Below are positions 59,318 to 64,000 of a stretch of DNA of 64,000 bases, piece by piece. The position numbers and the translations under genes were made by a program. The stretch's first letter is position 1. The number at the start of each line of letters is the position of its first letter. A model generated the notes under the pieces. The model ran no database searches, had not been told where the DNA came from, and saw only the letters and a program-made list of their open reading frames with translations. This DNA comes from Litoribrevibacter albus (lineage in GTDB: Bacteria; Pseudomonadota; Gammaproteobacteria; Pseudomonadales; Litoribrevibacteraceae), in NCBI RefSeq assembly GCF_030159995.1, contig NZ_BSNM01000011.1, positions 1 to 64,000 of the forward strand, in the 5' to 3' direction.

Positions 59318-61816
59318 TTAAAATTCGAGCTGATCTGAAATCCCCAGCATGAGCTGTTCTGCTTTGATGTAATCAAATGAGCTCAAGGATTGCTCTAGCT
59401 CTTCAACAGCTGAGTGAATACCCAGTTTCTGACCCAGGTTCTTTAGCAGCAGAAGTTCATCACTCTCAATCATGAAAGAGTTGGACATTTTCTCTGCAAT
59501 TTCTGAAAGTAAATGAAGGAACGACTGCTTGGTTTCGTCATCCACATCCATTACAGCTTCGGGCTCTTTAACCGTAATCATATCGTGTAATGCAGTTTTT
59601 AATTCCAGAGCTTCTTTTTGAGCAAGAGAAAATAGTAGCTTGATATGTTCCACATGAACGTCAGTCAAACCGCTCTCCCTGAGAGCGCTTTCCACATCTT
59701 TTGCAATGGTATGAATGTAATTGTTACAGAGATTACCAGACACACCTTTAAGTGCATGGACTCGTTCAATCAGTTTTTGAGTCAATGCCTCCACGCCTTC
59801 ATTGGAGATAGGCATGGACTCAATCAGAGGTTCAATTTCTTCAAGAATCGAACTGTAATCCTGACAAAACATTTTTAATAGACGAATGACTGTTTCGGAA
59901 TTCTCACCAACTTTTTCTGATAATTGAATCAAGTCAAAGTTAGCAACACGTTTGAGCTCCATTAACACATTACGTTCATCTTGTTCTGGACTTTCATCGG
60001 CAGAAACAGGGGCCTCGTAAATCAGAGGATCGTTACTTCCTTCTACCCCTATAGAGATCCCTACTCTTGAATCAGAAGGGGCTTGCGGGCTATCCTCCTG
60101 ACTCGCCGAAACAGGGCTGGGGCATGCGACCACCAGGCTGAACACACTTCCCTCACCATGATTACTGTCTACCTCTATCACGCCATTCATAAGACTTGCT
60201 AACTTCTGACACAAGGCCAAACCAAGCCCTGTGCCCCCATATTGACGCGTGATGGAGCTGTCCAGCTGAGCAAACGAATCAAACAGCAAAGGTAAGTCAG
60301 ACTCATTGATACCGATCCCGGAATCAATGACCATAAACTTAACCACACCGGTATCAGAAGAGGAAGGTTTGAAATAACTGACCGACAACTTGACGTATCC
60401 ATCCGGGGTAAACTTCACCGCATTATCAAGTAAGTTAATCAAAATTTGTTTGATTCTTAGAGCATCGCCAAACAAAATTTCGGGCAATTGATCTTCAATT
60501 TCACAGTCAAAATCGAGTTCTTTTTCAAGGCACCGTTTCCCCGCAAAATGAGTAAGCTGATCAATTAACTCTGACAAATTGAACGGTGCACGCTCGATAA
60601 CCATTTGACCACTGTCGATGCGTGAAAAATCTAATACATCATTAATCAAGTGCATTAAAATTTCTGCGGATTTTTCGATGTTGTGTAAGAACTTTTGAAT
60701 TTCGCCGGACTCAGCACGACTAATAGCCAGCTGAGTCATCCCCAGAATGCCATTCATTGGGGTTCTAAGTTCATGACTAATATTCGCTAAAAAGTCACTT
60801 TTCGCTTTACTCGCGACTTCAGCTTTCTGAATGGCCTCATTGAGCTGCATGTTAGTTGCTGTCAGGGCTTTGGTACGATCCTGAACCCGTTGCTCCAACT
60901 CATGATTAAGGCGTTTCATGTCTTGCTGCATTGTCTTCATATCAGTGATATCAAGATACACAGCTACCGCTGCAATAATTTTTCGTTTGTTATCGTACAC
61001 CGGAGCGGTATTCGCGATCACCCAGCAAAAAGACTTGTCGGGATAAACTATTTTCACTTCCTGATTAATGACATGTTCGCCTTTATTGAGCGCCTTCATA
61101 ATTGGAAGCTCATCTCCGAACAGCGGAGATTCTTTTTCATCCATCACAAAACAATGGTCATCGTCGCCCCCCAGGTGTTGTCCCCGGGAAATTCTGCGAA
61201 TTCGTCTAGCCGCCTCATTAATGATTTGAACTTCTGCGTTCTCACCATCAGCAACAACAATGCCCACCGGCGAGTTTGTTAATGCAGCTTCAAGTAACGC
61301 ACTCACATGCTTTAATTCCTGCTCGGCCTTCTTTCGGGCACTGATGTCCCTGAGCATGGTTAAAATGCAAGACTCGCCATCCAAATGAATGAGACTCGAA
61401 GAGGCCTCAGAGTCCACCAAGACGCCGTCTTTCGTCTTCACCTGCATCTCGATGCCACTGACCTCACCAAATTCCACCAACTGCTTCAGCATGGTGTCGC
61501 GTTTGCCAAGATCTGCCCATATATCCAATGCCACCGTCGTACTGCCAATGGCATCCTTGTAACGATACCCTAAGGTTTTTTCAAACCCTTCATTCACATC
61601 AATAATTTTCATATCTTCGAAACGCACGATCAATACGGCATCAGGACTGGCATGAAAAGTAAGTGCGTATTTTTCTTCAGAACGTTTGAAGTTCTGTTCG
61701 GAAATTCTGAGACGATCTACTTTGTGATTGAGACGAAGAATACGAATGTAGAATGCCCAAAGAAGTAACAATAATGCGAATAATCCAACGGATAGTAAGA
61801 TCACAACAGAAGACAT
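59318..61816 (-). CDS. PAS-PAS hybrid-type histidine kinase with C-terminal Hpt domain but no receiver
   Basis: 832 residues. An N-terminal membrane helix (about 4-24), two PAS domains (about 45-165 and 175-300), then HisKA with the phospho-acceptor His in ISHELRTPMNG, HATPase_c with LLDNAVKFTPDG, DSGIGI, FDSFAQ and GGTGLGLALCQ, and a C-terminal Hpt-like region with HALKGVSGNL as the likely second phospho-His. A receiver domain, normally lying between kinase and Hpt, is absent. It needs a separate receiver to pass phosphate on; none lies in the window. Ligand unknown. Confidence 0.88.
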   Translation of the reverse strand: MSSVVILLSVGLFALLLLLWAFYIRILRLNHKVDRLRISEQNFKRSEEKYALTFHASPDAVLIVRFEDMKIIDVNEGFEKTLGYRYKDAIGSTTVALDIWADLGKRDTMLKQLVEFGEVSGIEMQVKTKDGVLVDSEASSSLIHLDGESCILTMLRDISARKKAEQELKHVSALLEAALTNSPVGIVVADGENAEVQIINEAARRIRRISRGQHLGGDDDHCFVMDEKESPLFGDELPIMKALNKGEHVINQEVKIVYPDKSFCWVIANTAPVYDNKRKIIAAVAVYLDITDMKTMQQDMKRLNHELEQRVQDRTKALTATNMQLNEAIQKAEVASKAKSDFLANISHELRTPMNGILGMTQLAISRAESGEIQKFLHNIEKSAEILMHLINDVLDFSRIDSGQMVIERAPFNLSELIDQLTHFAGKRCLEKELDFDCEIEDQLPEILFGDALRIKQILINLLDNAVKFTPDGYVKLSVSYFKPSSSDTGVVKFMVIDSGIGINESDLPLLFDSFAQLDSSITRQYGGTGLGLALCQKLASLMNGVIEVDSNHGEGSVFSLVVACPSPVSASQEDSPQAPSDSRVGISIGVEGSNDPLIYEAPVSADESPEQDERNVLMELKRVANFDLIQLSEKVGENSETVIRLLKMFCQDYSSILEEIEPLIESMPISNEGVEALTQKLIERVHALKGVSGNLCNNYIHTIAKDVESALRESGLTDVHVEHIKLLFSLAQKEALELKTALHDMITVKEPEAVMDVDDETKQSFLHLLSEIAEKMSNSFMIESDELLLLKNLGQKLGIHSAVEELEQSLSSFDYIKAEQLMLGISDQLEF

Positions 61817-62036
61817 GAACCCTCCGATTTCTGTTGTACAACGAATGAAAATATCGAGCAGTAACAGCTCTCTTGAAGCAGTATCTCAATTATGGTTGGG
61901 CAGTTCGTTCCAGGACTGTTAAGCATGAGCTATGAGATTCAAATTAAATTAATTCAATTTGAGCTAAACCGACATCAGTTCAGTTTAGTCCAGTTTTAAT
62001 CACATTAGACCTAATCACGGCTAACTACAGAATTAT

Positions 62037-62074
62037 TTATAATCTACAAAAGTACTTATAATCTACAGAAACTT
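62037..62074. repeat. Two 19 bp direct repeats next to the Sel1-repeat gene
   Basis: TTATAATCTACAAAAGTAC and TTATAATCTACAGAAACTT abut as a tandem pair, just after the Sel1-repeat gene stop codon. The first 12 bases are identical. The role is unknown. Confidence 0.45.
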
Positions 62075-62083
62075 ACAGGATGA

Positions 62084-62593
62084 TCAGAGGTTATGTCGTT
62101 CTCGATATCGAACGGCTCGGCGCATGGCTTGTTCAACCTGATCTTCGGTCATTTGATCTTCAAGTACCAGCATAGCGGTTCGGGCTTCATTGACACCCAG
62201 GTAAGACGCCAAGTTGTAATGCATGTGCGCTTCTACCAAGCTTCGCACACTGCCTCTACCTGTTGCATACATCTGCCCTAACCTGAAATGCGCCATTCCA
62301 TAGCCCAACTCAGCGGACTGGGTATAGTATGTTTCAGCCCGTCGATAGTCCTTCTCTAATCGAAACTTTTCAGCTTCCTTAAACTGCGACTCTCCTACCG
62401 GGCCTTTCTTAACCTCATATTGCTTAACAACACCAGGACTGGAACCCGTCAATGGCGCTTTTTCGTAATACACTTTACCAGCATGAGCTATGCCTGAGCC
62501 CCAGATCAAAGTGAGTAAAAGCACTCCAAACACTGTATAAAAACAAGACAAGCATAACTTATTAACGTTAGCTAACTTAACTGAATAATTCAC
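62084..62593 (-). CDS. Sel1-repeat secreted protein
   Basis: 169 residues. An N-terminal hydrophobic signal (about 15-38, ending near AHAG) targets it to the periplasm. Residues about 75-150 carry Sel1-like tetratricopeptide repeats (SAELGYGMAHFRLGQMYATGRG is the best match). Such proteins mediate protein contacts. It is monocistronic between the histidine kinase and coxB. Function unknown. Confidence 0.75.
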   Translation of the reverse strand: MNYSVKLANVNKLCLSCFYTVFGVLLLTLIWGSGIAHAGKVYYEKAPLTGSSPGVVKQYEVKKGPVGESQFKEAEKFRLEKDYRRAETYYTQSAELGYGMAHFRLGQMYATGRGSVRSLVEAHMHYNLASYLGVNEARTAMLVLEDQMTEDQVEQAMRRAVRYRERHNL

Positions 62594-62846
62594 ACTAAAT
62601 CCTCCAAAGAAAATAAACTAAACCAACAAAAAACAGAATAACTCCTTTAATTTCATAAAGATATTCAAATATCCATTAATCTAAAAAGTTAAATTTTATT
62701 GATATTTGTCAATCTTTAACCCCTGTCTATACTGTTTAAAAAATAAGCACAAAAATGTAAATGGACTTTTGGGCTGAATGGGCATGCAGGACAGGCAGCC
62801 GCCAGATTCAAGGAAGAGCTGATTAACTGGGATCAGGGAGATACCT

Positions 62847-63986
62847 ATGCTGTCAGCATTTGTCCGAGTGACGAAACAACTTGCCGTTATTGCCAGTTTA
62901 CTTCTTATGTCTTGGGCTGTTCACGCCGAGTGGGAAGTAAATATGCCGAAGGGCATAACCCCAATCAGTGAAACGGTCTATGACCTCCACATGATTATTT
63001 TTTATATCTGTGTGGTGATCGCTGTCATTGTCTTCGGGGGGATGTTCTGGTCGATTATTCACCACCGAAAATCCAAAGGCCATCAACCGGCTAATTTTCA
63101 TGAAAGCACCACTGTCGAGATCATATGGACAGCCATTCCACTCCTGATTTTGGTAGTGATGGCCATTCCTGCGACGCAAGGCGTTTTTGCCATGTACAAC
63201 AGTGATGATTCCGACATTGATATTCAGGTCACCGGGTATCAGTGGAAATGGCGCTATCAATTCATCGGTGAAGACATTGATTACTTTTCTGTCCTCGCCA
63301 CCCCCAGAGACCAAATCAACAACCAAGCAACCAAAGGCGAACACTACTTGTTAGAAGTCGATGAGCCTCTGGTGGTTCCCATTCATAAGAAAATCCGTTT
63401 TCTGCTGACCTCCAACGACGTTATCCATGCCTGGTGGGTCCCTGAACTGGCGGTTAAGAAAGATGCGATTCCTGGCTTCATCAACGAAAGCTGGACTTAC
63501 ATTAAAGAGCCTGGCACCTATCGCGGCCAATGTGCCGAACTTTGCGGCAAAGACCACGGTTTCATGCCTATTGTGGTCAAAGCCGTTGAGGAATCAGAGT
63601 ATCAGGACTGGCTGAATGAGAAGAAAGAACAGCGTCGATTAGAGCTAGCCAAAGCGGCGGCGGAAGCCGAACAAACCTGGGACCTCAACGAGTTGGTTAC
63701 CAAAGGTCAGCAAGTGTATGAGAAGAACTGTCAGGCATGTCACCAGCCAACAGGTGAAGGGTTACCGCCAGTCTTCCCGGCACTTAAAGGCAGCGCCATT
63801 ATCAAAGGCGACATTGCCGAACACATCCGAGTGGTCCTTCATGGCCGAACTGGTACAGCAATGGCCTCTTACGCAGCACAACTTTCAGATTCCGAGATCG
63901 CATCCGTTGTGACCTACGAACGAAATGCCTGGGGCCAGAACAGTGGCGACACGGTACAACCATCCGACGTTGCAGAGCTGCGTTAA
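62847..63986 (+). CDS. coxB: Cytochrome c oxidase subunit II with fused cytochrome c domain
   Basis: 379 residues. An N-terminal signal or membrane segment (about 10-26) is followed by two membrane helices (about 48-70 and 90-110). The CuA site is in GQCAELCGKDHGFM, with the His in DVIHAWWVP. A C-terminal cytochrome c domain follows (heme motif CQACH, axial Met later), giving the caa3-like form typical of Pseudomonas-type aa3 oxidases. GGGAG lies six bases before the ATG. The downstream coxA and other subunits are beyond the window. Confidence 0.93.
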   Translation: MLSAFVRVTKQLAVIASLLLMSWAVHAEWEVNMPKGITPISETVYDLHMIIFYICVVIAVIVFGGMFWSIIHHRKSKGHQPANFHESTTVEIIWTAIPLLILVVMAIPATQGVFAMYNSDDSDIDIQVTGYQWKWRYQFIGEDIDYFSVLATPRDQINNQATKGEHYLLEVDEPLVVPIHKKIRFLLTSNDVIHAWWVPELAVKKDAIPGFINESWTYIKEPGTYRGQCAELCGKDHGFMPIVVKAVEESEYQDWLNEKKEQRRLELAKAAAEAEQTWDLNELVTKGQQVYEKNCQACHQPTGEGLPPVFPALKGSAIIKGDIAEHIRVVLHGRTGTAMASYAAQLSDSEIASVVTYERNAWGQNSGDTVQPSDVAELR

Positions 63987-64000
63987 TCCATTCAGGGAGG

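Overview
The window looks like chromosomal DNA of a free-living, motile, aerobic gammaproteobacterium, probably a marine member of the broad Pseudomonas / Oceanospirillales group. This is inferred from gene order: leuC-leuD-leuB, asd, fimV, truA, trpF, accD, folC, SPOR protein, cvpA, purF, metZ, and thrS-infC-rpmI-rplT-pheS-pheT-ihfA-merR followed by tRNA-Pro. Type IV pilus genes (pilU, fimV), a CZB chemoreceptor and a CuA cytochrome oxidase subunit II with fused cytochrome c fit the same picture. I do not name a genus. I see no insertion sequence, prophage, integrase or CRISPR array; most of the window is ordinary core genome.

Layout. 1-6.5 kb (minus strand): the N-terminal 1,237 residues of a large repetitive LapA-type adhesin that continues off the left edge, then pilU and an HD-GYP cyclic-di-GMP phosphodiesterase, a plausible surface-attachment neighbourhood. 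6.5-10.8 kb: the tgpA / DUF58 / moxR set. 10.9-21.1 kb: metZ, purF, cvpA, SPOR protein, folC, accD, trpA, trpB, trpF, truA, largely overlapping or closely spaced on the minus strand. 21.1-24.5 kb: fimV. 24.8-29.5 kb: asd and leuB-leuD-leuC, with a divergent LysR regulator and a good LysR box between it and leuC. 30.5-34.8 kb: small mixed genes (DUF2189 membrane protein, inositol monophosphatase family, CZB chemoreceptor, an unknown, plsC). 34.8-42.9 kb: the translation block, flanked by tRNA-Pro(GGG) and tRNA-Val(GAC).

43-46.5 kb: uvrB and a divergent class I aminotransferase. 46.6-53 kb is the least understood part: an H-NS family protein, two lipoproteins, a long low-complexity secreted protein, a truncated acyl-CoA dehydrogenase-like protein, a coiled-coil membrane protein and a saccharopine dehydrogenase-like protein. 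53-59.3 kb: sodB, a rearranged PTPS-family protein, cysS, yidD, ycaR, an unlisted 51-residue membrane ORF, a 70-residue ORF, lrgA-lrgB, alkB and initiator tRNA. 59.3-64 kb: a PAS-PAS histidine kinase with a C-terminal Hpt but no receiver, a Sel1-repeat protein and coxB.

Most interesting points. (1) The adhesin carries a LapG-type cleavage motif (TAAGG, residues 108-112) after its retention module, and the same octapeptide LDATAAGG recurs in the unrelated secreted protein at 47865-49298. (2) The infC-rpmI gap holds two mutually exclusive hairpins, a candidate L20 autoregulatory operator, and infC itself is best started at an AUU codon. (3) A 21-22 bp tandem duplication lies just upstream of thrS. 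(4) The adhesin repeats form a dimeric 606 bp higher-order repeat. (5) A 51-residue membrane ORF at 56808-56963 has a near-perfect Shine-Dalgarno sequence. No complete novel defence or mobile system was seen.
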